Origin: Streptomyces sp. TRM70350
GTDB taxonomy: Bacteria; Actinomycetota; Actinomycetes; Streptomycetales; Streptomycetaceae
DNA length: 64,000 nucleotides
Assembly (NCBI RefSeq): GCF_019219825.1
Contig: NZ_JAHUXH010000002.1
Span: 62,001-126,000 of the forward strand
Direction of reading: 5' to 3'
Position 1 is the stretch's first letter. Each line of letters begins with the position of its first letter. Below, one piece after another: positions 42,651 to 51,457 of this stretch. The notes below the pieces were generated by a model. The model saw nothing but the letters and a program-made list of their open reading frames with translations, did no database searches and had not been told where the DNA came from. Position numbers and translations under genes: made by a program.

Positions 42651-42860
42651 TCAGTCGCCGTAGTCCGACATCGCGTCCAGCAGCCGGGCCGACTTCGGCG
42701 GCACGGTCACGCCGTGGATCAGCGACGGCGGGACCGGGCGGGTGGCGCCCCGTTCGGGGGCCGACCAGTGCGGGACCATCCGGGCGCAGTCGCCGCGCAG
42801 CGAGGCCAGGTCGCCTTCCAGGTCGGCGGGGGTGGGGGCCGGGTCGTCGAGTTTCGTCAT
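42651..42860 (-). CDS. Small hypothetical protein (69 aa)
   Basis: A 69-residue protein MTKLDDPAPTPADLEGDLAS and on, with a short basic/Pro-rich centre and an acidic end (LLDAMSDYGD). No domain recognised. No Shine-Dalgarno is present, but TACGGT lies exactly six bases upstream of ATG 42860, which suggests a leaderless transcript and supports this start. GC at third positions is high. It is 114 bp upstream of the repeat-rich membrane protein on the same strand. Confidence 0.55.
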   Translation of the reverse strand: MTKLDDPAPTPADLEGDLASLRGDCARMVPHWSAPERGATRPVPPSLIHGVTVPPKSARLLDAMSDYGD

Positions 42861-43066
42861 AGCGGCACCGTAGGCACGCCGGGGCGGGCGAAGAAAGATC
42901 TACTATCGGGTAGTTTTGGCGGCTTCGCAGTCGTCCGCCGTCCTTTTGTCGACACCTGGCCGACTCCTGGCCGTCCCCCCACACCATCCGGCCATCCGCT
43001 TCAGCGCCACCGCCGCAACCGGGTAGCGTGGATCGCCAACCCCCTCCACCCGGGAGATTCCACGCC

Positions 43067-44041
43067 GTGCGCATCGCAGTCACCGGCTCCATCGCCACCG
43101 ACCACCTCATGACCTTCCCCGGCCGTTTCTCCGACCAGCTCGTCGCGGACCAGCTGCACACGGTCTCGCTGTCGTTCCTGGTCGACAAGCTCGATGTCCG
43201 CCGGGGTGGCGTGGGCGCCAACATCGCCTTCGGGATGGGCCAGCTCGGCACCCGGCCGATCCTGGTCGGCGCCGCCGGCGCCGACTTCGACGAGTACCGT
43301 GCCTGGCTGGACCGGCACGGTGTCGACACCGCCTCCGTGCGCATCTCCGAGACCCTGCACACCGCCCGCTTCGTGTGCACCACGGACGTCGACCACAACC
43401 AGATCGGCTCCTTCTACACCGGCGCCATGAGCGAGGCCCGCCTGATCGAGCTGAAGACCGTCGCGGACCGCGTCGGCGGCCTCGACCTCGTCCTGATCGG
43501 CGCCGACGACCCGGAGGCGATGCTCCGGCACACCGAGGAGTGCCGCTCCCGCAACATCCCGTTCGCCGCCGACTTCTCCCAGCAGATCGCCCGCATGGAC
43601 GGCGAGGAGATCCGCATCCTGCTGGACGGGGCGACGTACCTCTTCTCCAACGAGTACGAGAAGGGCCTCATCGAGAACAAGACCGGCTGGAGCGACGAGG
43701 AGATCCTCGGCAAGGTCGGCCACCGCGTCACCACCCTCGGCGCCCGGGGCGTCCGGATCGAGCGGGCCGGCGAGGACCCGGTCGAGGTCGGCTGCCCGGA
43801 GGAGGAGCGCAAGGCCGACCCCACCGGCGTCGGCGACGCCTTCCGCGCCGGTTTCCTGTCCGGCCTGGCCTGGGGCGTCGGCCTGGAGCGCGCGGCCCAG
43901 GTCGGCTGCATGCTGGCCACGCTCGTCATCGAGACCGTCGGCACGCAGGAGTACGCGCTGCGCCGCGCCCACTTCATGGACCGCTTCACCAAGGCGTACG
44001 GCCATGACGCCGCCGCCGAGGTCCGGGCCCACCTGAACTGA
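43067..44041 (+). CDS. PfkB-family carbohydrate/nucleoside kinase
   Basis: A 324-residue kinase with GTG start 43067 and GGGAG upstream. MRIAVTGSIATDHLMTFPGRF, the GGVGANIAFGMGQLG substrate loop and the anion-hole signature DPTGVGDAFRAGFLSGLAWG identify the ribokinase/PfkB family. The overall arrangement is closest to adenosine kinase-like actinobacterial members, but the substrate cannot be told from sequence. A -10-like TAGCGT lies at 43024-43029. The cysteine desulfurase gene converges on it with only 5 bp between stops. Confidence 0.88.
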   Translation: MRIAVTGSIATDHLMTFPGRFSDQLVADQLHTVSLSFLVDKLDVRRGGVGANIAFGMGQLGTRPILVGAAGADFDEYRAWLDRHGVDTASVRISETLHTARFVCTTDVDHNQIGSFYTGAMSEARLIELKTVADRVGGLDLVLIGADDPEAMLRHTEECRSRNIPFAADFSQQIARMDGEEIRILLDGATYLFSNEYEKGLIENKTGWSDEEILGKVGHRVTTLGARGVRIERAGEDPVEVGCPEEERKADPTGVGDAFRAGFLSGLAWGVGLERAAQVGCMLATLVIETVGTQEYALRRAHFMDRFTKAYGHDAAAEVRAHLN

Positions 44042-44046
44042 GCTGA

Positions 44047-45423
44047 CTACGCCCGTCGGCGGACCACGTAGGCGACGCCGTGGTCCGCCGGTTCCTCACC
44101 CACGTACTCCTGCCCGCGCATCGCGCACCACGCCGGGATGTCCAGCCGCGCCGCCTCGTCGTCCGCGAGCACCCGCACCGTCCCGCCCACCGGCACGTCC
44201 CCGATGACCTTGGCCAGCTCGATCACCGGGATCGGGCACAGCTTGCCGACCGCGTCCACGACGAGCGCGTCCTCCCGTGCGACCGTGCTGGGCGTCGGCG
44301 CCCCGAGCTTCTCCCGCACCGCCGCGACCGACCCCGGCAGCACCTGAAGGAACCGGTCGACGTCCTCCTCCGCCGCCCCGAGCGGCAGCGACACCCGCAC
44401 GTTGCCCTCGCTCAGCACCCCCATCGCCTTCAGCACATGGCTCGGCGTCAGCGTGCTGCTGGTACAGGACGACCCGGACGAAACGGAGAAACCGGCGCGG
44501 TCCAACTCGTGCAGCAGCGTCTCCCCGTCGACATAGAGACACGAGAAGGTGACGATCCCCGGCAGCCGCCGCACCGGATCGCCCACCACCTCGACATCCC
44601 CCAGCAGTTCCGGAACCCGCGCCCGGATCCGGTCCGTCAGCTCCCGCAGCCGTACCGCCTCCTGGGCGGCCTCGGCCCGTACGGCCCGCAGCGAAGCCGC
44701 CGCCGCGACGATGGCCGGGATGTTCTCGAACCCGGCGGCCCGCCCCGACTCCCGCTCGTCCGCGGGCCCTTGCGGCGCGAACCGCACCCCCTTGCGCACC
44801 ACCAGCAGCCCCACCCCCGACGGCCCGCCCCACTTGTGCGCACTCGCCGTCAGCAGCGACCAGTCACCCTCCACCGGCCCCCACGCCAGCGACTGCGCCG
44901 CGTCCACCAGCAGCGGCACCCCGGCCCGACGGCACACCGACGCCACCTCGGCCACCGGCTGCACGGTGCCCACCTCGTGGTTGGCCGACTGCAGACACGC
45001 CAGCGCGGTCTCGGGCCGCAGCGCCTCGGCGTACGCCTGCGCACGCACGGCGCCTTCGCGGCCCACCGCCACCTGAGTGGTCGTACCGCCGTCCGCCTCG
45101 TGCACCTCGGCCGCATGGAGCACCGAGGAGTGTTCGACCGCTGACACGATCAGGTGGCGCCCGACGCGCCGACGCCCGGCCAACGCGCCCGCGACACCGG
45201 TGTGCACGGCCCGCGTCCCGGAGGAGGCGAACACCAACTCGTCCGGCCGACACCCGACAGCCTCGGCGGCGGCCTCCCGAGCGGCGTCCAGCAGCATCCG
45301 CGCCCGCCGCCCCTCCCGGTACATCCGCGCGGGGTCGGCCCACCCTTCGTCGAGGGAGGCCTGCAGCGCCTGCCGGGCAACAGGATGAAGAGGAGCAGCG
45401 GAGGCGGCGTCGAAGTAAGCCAT
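44047..45423 (-). CDS. Cysteine desulfurase fused to a TusA sulfur-carrier domain
   Basis: A 458-residue fusion. Residues 1-370 form a class V aminotransferase-fold cysteine desulfurase: PLP lysine K197 in TASAHKWGGPSG, ANHEVGTVQPV and a catalytic-loop cysteine C320 in FSVSSGSSCTSST. Residues about 385-458 are TusA-like with the sulfur-accepting motif LCPIP (C396). The enzyme would take sulfur from cysteine and hand it to its own carrier domain, for thio-modification or other sulfur transfer. It is convergent with the PfkB kinase and divergent from ctaC. Which acceptor it feeds is unknown. Confidence 0.88.
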   Translation of the reverse strand: MAYFDAASAAPLHPVARQALQASLDEGWADPARMYREGRRARMLLDAAREAAAEAVGCRPDELVFASSGTRAVHTGVAGALAGRRRVGRHLIVSAVEHSSVLHAAEVHEADGGTTTQVAVGREGAVRAQAYAEALRPETALACLQSANHEVGTVQPVAEVASVCRRAGVPLLVDAAQSLAWGPVEGDWSLLTASAHKWGGPSGVGLLVVRKGVRFAPQGPADERESGRAAGFENIPAIVAAAASLRAVRAEAAQEAVRLRELTDRIRARVPELLGDVEVVGDPVRRLPGIVTFSCLYVDGETLLHELDRAGFSVSSGSSCTSSTLTPSHVLKAMGVLSEGNVRVSLPLGAAEEDVDRFLQVLPGSVAAVREKLGAPTPSTVAREDALVVDAVGKLCPIPVIELAKVIGDVPVGGTVRVLADDEAARLDIPAWCAMRGQEYVGEEPADHGVAYVVRRRA

Positions 45424-45456
45424 ACGCCAACGCTAGAACGCCGTGTGGATCGGCGT

Positions 45457-45515
45457 CCCTCAGGGGCACCGGGAACCGCGCGACACGCCACAGCGAACCC
45501 GCAGCCGCCAAACCA
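45457..45515 (+). repeat. Dispersed intergenic element, copy 4 (diverged)
   Basis: Contains CAGGGGCACCGGGAACCGCG then CGACACGCCAC and GAACCCGCAGCCGCC, a diverged form of the family core at 19961 and 33353. It lies in the 259-bp gap between the desulfurase start and ctaC. Confidence 0.55.
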
Positions 45516-45571
45516 GCGAACCACCCGAGCTACTAGGCACCCCTCCTCGCAAACCCCCGGAGGGCGTCGGC

Positions 45572-45577
45572 TAGGGT
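45572..45577 (+). promoter_or_regulatory. Candidate -10 element of the ctaC operon
   Basis: TAGGGT 105 bp upstream of the ctaC GTG. It fits the TANNNT consensus of the principal sigma factor; no clear -35 was found. Confidence 0.35.
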
Positions 45578-45682
45578 TTGGTCCGCATAAACATCCAAAC
45601 CCCTGCCCGACGCAGGGCGGCGACCGACCAGCGAGAAGGCCGCAGCCAACAAGCGCGGGCGAGACTCTCGGGAAGGCGCTAC

Positions 45683-46642
45683 GTGAGTCCCAACGGCTCC
45701 GACCGCTCGCCGCGGCGCCCGATGCGGCGGAAGCTGCTGCAGGCACTGACCGCGGGCCTGGTCCTGGCGACCGCCACCGGTTGCACATGGGAGGACTTCC
45801 CCCGCCTTGGTATGCCCACCCCCACCACGGAAGAGGCGCCGATCGTCCTCTCCCTGTGGCAGGGATCCTGGGCTGCCGCGCTCGCCGTCGGCGTGCTGGT
45901 GTGGGGCCTCATTCTGTGGAGTGCGATCTTCCACCGGCGCAGCCGCACCAAGGTCGAGATCCCTCCGCAGACCCGGTACAACGTCCCGATCGAGGCGCTG
46001 TACACGGTGGTTCCGATCATCATCGTCTCGGTCCTCTTCTACTTCACGGCCCGCGACGAGTCGAAGCTCCTGGACATGTCCAAGAAGCCCGACGTCACGG
46101 TGAACGTGGTCGGCTTCCAGTGGAGCTGGTGCTTCAACTACATCGAGAACGTCGAAGGTTCCACCGGCGACGCCAAGACCGCCGAGGAACTGGACGCGGT
46201 CCCGGACCGCTACAAGAAGGACTTCCCGGACAACGCGGGCGGTGTCTACACCTGCGGTACGCCCGGTGAGCGCAACCCGCAGACCGGCAACCCCGGCCCC
46301 ACGCTGTGGCTCCCCGAGGGCAAGACGGTCCGCTTCGTCCTCACCTCGCGTGACGTCATCCACTCCTTCTGGGTGGTGCCGTTCCTGATGAAGCAGGACG
46401 TCATCCCCGGCCACGCCAACGCCTTCCAGGTGACCCCCAACAAGCAGGGCACCTTCCTGGGCAAGTGCGCCGAACTGTGCGGCGTCGACCACTCCCGGAT
46501 GCTGTTCAACGTGAAGGTCGTCTCTCCGGAGCGCTACGAGCAGCACCTTCAGGAACTCGCCCGCAAGGGCCAGACCGGTTACGTTCCCGCCGGCACCGAG
46601 CAGACGGACCACGAGAAGAACCGGGAGGTGAACATCCTGTGA
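45683..46642 (+). CDS. ctaC: Cytochrome c oxidase subunit II
   Basis: A 319-residue subunit II of the aa3-type oxidase. GTG 45683 is preceded by GGGAAGG. The signal/lipobox region ends LATATGC, consistent with a lipoprotein signal, then two membrane helices ([29 protein letters not shown]). The CuA site is in the C-terminal cupredoxin domain: His in [10 protein letters not shown] and the [12 protein letters not shown] ligands. It receives electrons from the diheme cytochrome QcrC. First gene of ctaC-ctaD-ctaF, with ATG/GTG overlap to ctaD. Confidence 0.95.
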   Translation: MSPNGSDRSPRRPMRRKLLQALTAGLVLATATGCTWEDFPRLGMPTPTTEEAPIVLSLWQGSWAAALAVGVLVWGLILWSAIFHRRSRTKVEIPPQTRYNVPIEALYTVVPIIIVSVLFYFTARDESKLLDMSKKPDVTVNVVGFQWSWCFNYIENVEGSTGDAKTAEELDAVPDRYKKDFPDNAGGVYTCGTPGERNPQTGNPGPTLWLPEGKTVRFVLTSRDVIHSFWVVPFLMKQDVIPGHANAFQVTPNKQGTFLGKCAELCGVDHSRMLFNVKVVSPERYEQHLQELARKGQTGYVPAGTEQTDHEKNREVNIL

Positions 46643-48372
46643 GTATCGTCAACGAACCCGCAGGCGCGGCCGAGGCCGGCACTTACCAGAACGAACTGCC
46701 TCTCCGGCGCAAGCAGCCCGGCAACGTCGTGGTGAAGTGGCTGACGACCACCGACCACAAGACGATCGGCACGCTGTACCTGGTCACGTCGTTCGCGTTC
46801 TTCGTCATCGGTGGCGTGATGGCGCTCCTCATGCGCGCCGAGCTCGCCCGCCCGGGTACGCAGATCATGTCGAACGAGCAGTTCAACCAGGCGTTCACGA
46901 TGCACGGCACGATCATGCTGCTGATGTTCGCGACGCCACTGTTCGCCGGTTTCGCGAACTGGATCATGCCGCTGCAGATCGGCGCGCCCGACGTGGCGTT
47001 CCCGCGGCTGAACATGTTCGCCTACTGGCTGTACCTGTTCGGCTCGCTGATCGCGGTGGGCGGCTTCCTCACTCCGAACGGCGCGGCGAGCTTCGGCTGG
47101 TTCGCCTACTCGCCGCTGTCGGACGCGGTCCGCTCGCCGGGCATCGGCTCCGACATGTGGATCATGGGTCTGGCCCTCTCCGGCTTCGGCACCATCCTCG
47201 GCTCGGTCAACTTCATCACCACGATCATCTGCATGCGCGCCCCCGGCATGACCATGTTCCGCATGCCGATCTTCACGTGGAACGTGCTGCTGACCGGTGT
47301 CCTGGTCCTGCTCGCCTTCCCGGTCCTCGCGGCGGCGCTGTTCGCACTGGAGGCGGACCGCAAGTTCGGCGCGCACATCTTCGACTCGGCCAACGGTGGA
47401 GCGCTGCTCTGGCAGCACCTCTTCTGGTTCTTCGGCCACCCAGAGGTGTACATCATCGCGCTGCCGTTCTTCGGCATCATCAGTGAGGTCATCCCGGTCT
47501 TCTCCCGCAAGCCGATGTTCGGTTACACGGGTCTGATCGCGGCCACCATCGCGATCGCGGGTCTGTCCGTGACGGTGTGGGCGCACCACATGTACGTCAC
47601 CGGTGGTGTGCTGCTGCCGTTCTTCGCCTTCATGACGTTCCTCATCGCCGTCCCGACCGGTGTGAAGTTCTTCAACTGGATCGGCACGATGTGGAAGGGC
47701 TCGCTGTCCTTCGAGACGCCGATGCTCTGGGCGACCGGCTTCCTGATCACCTTCACCTTCGGTGGTCTGACCGGTGTCATCCTGGCCTCGCCGCCGATGG
47801 ACTTCCACGTCTCCGACTCGTACTTCGTGGTGGCGCACTTCCACTACGTCGTCTTCGGCACCGTCGTCTTCGCGATGTTCTCCGGCTTCCACTTCTGGTG
47901 GCCGAAGTGGACCGGCAAGATGCTCGACGAGCGGCTCGGCAAGATCACCTTCTGGACGCTGTTCACCGGCTTCCACGGCACCTTCCTGGTCCAGCACTGG
48001 CTGGGCGCCGAGGGCATGCCGCGCCGGTACGCCGACTACCTGGCGGCCGACGGCTTCACCGCCCTGAACACGGTCTCGACGATCAGCTCCTTCGTGCTCG
48101 GCCTGTCGATCCTGCCGTTCTTCTACAACGTGTGGAAGACGGCCAAGTACGGCAAGCCGGTCGGCGTCGACGACCCGTGGGGCTACGGCCGGTCGCTGGA
48201 GTGGGCCACTTCCTGCCCGCCGCCGCGGCACAACTTCCTCACCCTGCCGCGGATCCGCAGTGAATCCCCGGCGTTCGACCTGCACCACCCCGACATCGCC
48301 GCGCTTGAGGAACTCGACCACGGCGGGCACGGTGCCAGCGCCCTCGCGGGTGGCAAGGAGGCCGGCAAGTGA
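46639..48372 (+). CDS. ctaD: Cytochrome c oxidase subunit I
   Basis: A 577-residue, twelve-helix catalytic subunit that reduces oxygen at heme a3-CuB and pumps protons. GTG 46639 overlaps the ctaC stop. Ligand motifs are [12 protein letters not shown] (heme a), [15 protein letters not shown] (CuB His and cross-linked Tyr), [10 protein letters not shown] (CuB pair) and [10 protein letters not shown] (heme pair). Length and order are normal. ctaF overlaps its stop by four bases. Confidence 0.97.
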   Translation: MSIVNEPAGAAEAGTYQNELPLRRKQPGNVVVKWLTTTDHKTIGTLYLVTSFAFFVIGGVMALLMRAELARPGTQIMSNEQFNQAFTMHGTIMLLMFATPLFAGFANWIMPLQIGAPDVAFPRLNMFAYWLYLFGSLIAVGGFLTPNGAASFGWFAYSPLSDAVRSPGIGSDMWIMGLALSGFGTILGSVNFITTIICMRAPGMTMFRMPIFTWNVLLTGVLVLLAFPVLAAALFALEADRKFGAHIFDSANGGALLWQHLFWFFGHPEVYIIALPFFGIISEVIPVFSRKPMFGYTGLIAATIAIAGLSVTVWAHHMYVTGGVLLPFFAFMTFLIAVPTGVKFFNWIGTMWKGSLSFETPMLWATGFLITFTFGGLTGVILASPPMDFHVSDSYFVVAHFHYVVFGTVVFAMFSGFHFWWPKWTGKMLDERLGKITFWTLFTGFHGTFLVQHWLGAEGMPRRYADYLAADGFTALNTVSTISSFVLGLSILPFFYNVWKTAKYGKPVGVDDPWGYGRSLEWATSCPPPRHNFLTLPRIRSESPAFDLHHPDIAALEELDHGGHGASALAGGKEAGK

Positions 48373-48767
48373 AGATCCAGGGCAAGATGTTCATGTGGCT
48401 GAGCGTCTTCATCCTCGCCATGGCGATCGTCTATGGCTTGTGGTCGAAGGAGCCGGCCGGCACCACCGCCCTCTTCCTGGCCTTCGGCCTGGCCATCATG
48501 ATCGGCTTCTACCTGGGCTTCACCGCCAAGCGGGTCGACACCGGCGCCCAGGACAACACGGAGGCCGACGTCGCGGACGACGCGGGCGAGCTGGGCTTCT
48601 TCAGCCCGCACAGCTGGCAGCCGCTGTCCCTGGGCATCGGCGGCGCCCTCGCCTTCCTCGGGGTGGCGGTCGGCTGGTGGTTGGTGTACTTCTCCGTCCC
48701 GCTGCTCCTGATCGGTCTCTGGGGCTGGGTCTTCGAGTACTACCGCGGTGAGAACCGCACCCAGTAA
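48369..48767 (+). CDS. ctaF: Cytochrome c oxidase subunit IV (actinobacterial)
   Basis: A 132-residue membrane subunit with four helices in two pairs ([63 protein letters not shown]). The start GTG 48369 overlaps the ctaD stop. The acidic cytoplasmic loop between the pairs ([18 protein letters not shown]) is typical of the actinobacterial subunit. A terminator follows at 48785. Confidence 0.92.
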   Translation: MKIQGKMFMWLSVFILAMAIVYGLWSKEPAGTTALFLAFGLAIMIGFYLGFTAKRVDTGAQDNTEADVADDAGELGFFSPHSWQPLSLGIGGALAFLGVAVGWWLVYFSVPLLLIGLWGWVFEYYRGENRTQ

Positions 48768-48784
48768 GCAGCGCCGAGCGCTCC

Positions 48785-48822
48785 AGAAGCCCGGACACTC
48801 CGTCAGGAGGGTCCGGGCTTCT
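48785..48822 (+). terminator. Terminator after ctaF
   Basis: AGAAGCCCGGAC (48785-48796) pairs with GTCCGGGCTTCT (48811-48822) as a 12-bp stem with a 14-base loop, followed by TCGTTCT. Confidence 0.75.
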
Positions 48823-48905
48823 TCGTTCTGTAAGTTTCCCCATACGAATCACTCGTCCGGATGACTCACCGCGCCGAGCTTGACGAACCTTCCTAGCGTG
48901 AAGGC

Positions 48906-50168
48906 ATGAGCCACTCATCGCGCACCAGCAGAGTCGCCGGTTGCACGCTGGTGGTGATCGCCCTCGGCGTGGGCGTCACCGCCTGCGGCAGCGACGGCAA
49001 CCCGCTGTCCGCCACGCCGTACGACGCGGCGGAGCAGATCTCCTTCAACGGCCCCACCAAGGCCGGGCAGAAGGCCGACCCGGACAAGCCCCTGGAGATC
49101 ACCGTCGAGGGCGACGAGGGCCGGATCACGGACGTCACAGCCACGGACGCCGTCGGCCGCCATGTCTCGGGCGAACTCTCCGCCGACGGCGGCCGCTGGC
49201 ACAGCACCTCACCGCTGGCCGCCGATGCCCATTACACGGTCCGGGTGAGCACCGAGGACGAGGACGGGGCGCCCGGCCGCCGGGTCGTCACCTTCGACAC
49301 CGGCAAGCCCCGTGCCAAGCAGCGGCTGAACGTCACTTTCGGCCCCCAGGCGGGCAAGTACGGCGTGGGCCAGCCCGTCACCGCCGACCTGAGCCAGCCC
49401 GTCAAGGACAAGGCACAGCGCGCGATCGTGGAACGTGGCCTGAAGGTGGTCTCCAGCCCCGTCGTGGACGGCTCCTGGCACTGGGTCGACGACAAGAAGC
49501 TCCACTACCGGCCGAAGGAGTACTGGCCCACCAACGCCACCATCCAGGTGCTCAGCAACCTCGACGGGATCAAGATCAACGACCGCCTGTGGGGCGGCAC
49601 CGCCAAGCCCCTGAAGCTCACCACGGGCGACCGCATCATCGCCGTCGCGGACGCCTCCAGCCACCACATGACCGTCTACAAGAACGACAAGGAGATCAAC
49701 ACCATTCCGATCACCATGGGCAAGCCCGGCTTCGAGACCCGCAACGGGATCAAGGTGGTCATCGGCAAGGAGTACTTCGTCCGCATGCGCGGCACCACGG
49801 TCGGCATCGCCGCGGGCACCTCGGAGTCGTACGACCTGCCCGTCTACTACGCCACCCGCGTCACCTGGAGCGGCGAGTACGTGCACGCCGCCCCCTGGTC
49901 CGTCGGCGACCAGGGCTCCGCCAACGTCAGCCACGGCTGCATCGGCATGAGGACCAGCAACGCCGCCTGGTTCTACGAGACCGTCCGCCCCGGCGACATC
50001 GTCAAGGTGGTCAACTCCTCCGGCCACACGATGGAACCGTTCGGCAACGGCTTCGGCGACTGGAACGTCGACTGGGCGAAATGGCGCAAGGGCAGCGCCC
50101 TGGTCACCGGCGACCCGGAGGGACCCACGGAGGTGGAGAGGGCGAGACTACGACCGCAGAGCGTCTGA
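48906..50168 (+). CDS. L,D-transpeptidase lipoprotein (Ig-like + YkuD)
   Basis: A 420-residue protein exported as a lipoprotein (VGVTACG lipobox, C27). Two Ig-like domains (about 45-240, with LEITVEGDEGRITDV and HYTVRVSTEDEDGA) precede a YkuD catalytic domain whose motif NVSHGCIGMRTSN holds the nucleophile C345 and H343, with H327 upstream. It would form 3-3 cross-links in peptidoglycan. TAGCGT lies six bases before ATG 48906, so the mRNA may be leaderless; AAGGC is a weak ribosome site. Its setting inside the respiratory cluster is the actinobacterial arrangement as I recall it. Confidence 0.93.
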   Translation: MSHSSRTSRVAGCTLVVIALGVGVTACGSDGNPLSATPYDAAEQISFNGPTKAGQKADPDKPLEITVEGDEGRITDVTATDAVGRHVSGELSADGGRWHSTSPLAADAHYTVRVSTEDEDGAPGRRVVTFDTGKPRAKQRLNVTFGPQAGKYGVGQPVTADLSQPVKDKAQRAIVERGLKVVSSPVVDGSWHWVDDKKLHYRPKEYWPTNATIQVLSNLDGIKINDRLWGGTAKPLKLTTGDRIIAVADASSHHMTVYKNDKEINTIPITMGKPGFETRNGIKVVIGKEYFVRMRGTTVGIAAGTSESYDLPVYYATRVTWSGEYVHAAPWSVGDQGSANVSHGCIGMRTSNAAWFYETVRPGDIVKVVNSSGHTMEPFGNGFGDWNVDWAKWRKGSALVTGDPEGPTEVERARLRPQSV

Positions 50169-50229
50169 ACCGCGCGAGGGACCCCCAGAGGCCGCAGTCG
50201 CCACACAACCGGCCGAAACGCCCCCTCAG
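50167..50229. repeat. Weak match to the dispersed element, copy 5
   Basis: GAACCGCGCGAGGGA, then GGCCGCAGTCGCC and CCCCCTCAGGCGCTCA resemble parts of copies 3 and 6, ending at the stop codon of the following minus-strand gene. Only partial similarity. Confidence 0.4.
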
Positions 50230-50627
50230 GCGCTCATAAGCCTCTTGGACCGCAACAACCCAGCCAACGCCGAAGCGAACTCCACCGGCTCCACCGGCAA
50301 CGTCACCGCCGCGTCGGCCCGGCTCCACGTGGCCAGCCACGCGTCCTGGGGCCGCCCGATGAGCAGCAGCACCGGCGGACAGTCGAACACCTCGTCCTTG
50401 ATCTGCCGGCACACCCCCATGCCCCCCATGGGCACGGCCTCGCCGTCCAGGACGCAGACATCGATCCCGCCCTTGTCCAGCTCCCTGATGACCGCGCCCG
50501 GAGTCGCACACTCGACGAACTCCACCACGGGGACGTCCGGAGCGGGCCGGCGGCCGGTCGCGAGCCGCACCTGCTGGCGGGTGTTGGAGTCGTCGCTGTA
50601 GACCAGCACGGTGGCGGTCGGCTGCAT
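50226..50627 (-). CDS. Stand-alone receiver-like protein with atypical active site
   Basis: A 133-residue single-domain protein with receiver fold. The acidic pair is present (YSDDSN, D12/D13) and the phosphoacceptor would be D61 in DVCVLDGEAVPMGG. The conserved Thr/Ser after strand 4 is replaced in LLLIGRPQ, and the Lys of the KP motif is missing (TLPVEPVEF, V112 in its place). No output domain. It lies antisense between the L,D-transpeptidase and ctaE genes. It might be a phosphorylation-independent signalling partner; this is inference. Confidence 0.75.
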   Translation of the reverse strand: MQPTATVLVYSDDSNTRQQVRLATGRRPAPDVPVVEFVECATPGAVIRELDKGGIDVCVLDGEAVPMGGMGVCRQIKDEVFDCPPVLLLIGRPQDAWLATWSRADAAVTLPVEPVEFASALAGLLRSKRLMSA

Positions 50628-50760
50628 GGTTCCTCCGTGACTTCGGCGTCGTACGGCAAGGCCCGTGACGCGGATGCTACTCCCTTGAACACCACGTCAA
50701 CACCAGTCCGAAGCGAGGAGACACTCCGAACGGCACCCCCCGGGGTGAGGGCGGGATAAG

Positions 50761-50781
50761 CGACCGACATAATGTCGGTCG
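50761..50781. promoter_or_regulatory. 21-bp perfect palindrome at the ctaE start
   Basis: CGACCGACAT and ATGTCGGTCG are perfect inverted repeats around a single A. The -10-like CATAAT (50768-50773) lies inside, seven bases before a GTG at 50781 that is in frame with ATG 50772. It may be an operator over a leaderless start, or a hairpin at the start of the message. Confidence 0.55.
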
Positions 50782-51392
50782 TGGCGACAGCAACGACAGT
50801 AGATACCGGGCACGCGCACCCGTCGGTCAACCGGCCGAACCTCACCAGCGTCGGAACCATCATCTGGCTGAGTTCCGAGCTGATGTTCTTCGCGGCCCTC
50901 TTCGCGATGTACTTCACCCTGCGATCGGTGACAGGGCCCGAGTTCTGGAGTGATAAGGCGGACGCCTTGAACTTCCCGTTCTCGGCGACCAACACCACGA
51001 TCCTGGTGCTCTCCTCCCTCACCTGCCAGCTGGGCGTCTTCGCCGCCGAGCGCGGTGACGTCAAGAAGCTCCGGATGTGGTTCATCGTCACGTTCGTGAT
51101 GGGTGCCATCTTCATCGGCGGTCAGGTCTTCGAGTACACCGAGCTGGTCAAGCACGAGGGCCTCACGCTCTCCTCCGACCCGTACGGCTCGGTCTTCTAC
51201 CTGACCACCGGCTTCCACGGCCTGCACGTGACGGGCGGACTCATCGCCTTCCTGCTGGTCCTCGGCCGTACCTACGCGGCCCGGAGGTTCACCCACGAGC
51301 AGGCGACCGCCGCCATCGTCGTGTCCTACTACTGGCACTTCGTCGACGTCGTCTGGATCGGCCTCTTCGCCACGATCTACATGATCAAGTAG
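50772..51392 (+). CDS. ctaE: Cytochrome c oxidase subunit III
   Basis: A 206-residue five-helix subunit ([93 protein letters not shown]). The Glu of FEY and the HFVDVVW motif are standard. ATG 50772 and GTG 50781 are both possible starts; both lie in or at the palindrome. It leads the ctaE-qcrC-qcrA-qcrB run, with qcrC 65 bp downstream. Confidence 0.94.
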   Translation: MSVVATATTVDTGHAHPSVNRPNLTSVGTIIWLSSELMFFAALFAMYFTLRSVTGPEFWSDKADALNFPFSATNTTILVLSSLTCQLGVFAAERGDVKKLRMWFIVTFVMGAIFIGGQVFEYTELVKHEGLTLSSDPYGSVFYLTTGFHGLHVTGGLIAFLLVLGRTYAARRFTHEQATAAIVVSYYWHFVDVVWIGLFATIYMIK

Positions 51393-51457
51393 CCCGGGAC
51401 CCGTTCCCGCGCAATCCAGAAGACTCGACGCAGAAGATCCTGACACCGGGGTAATCC

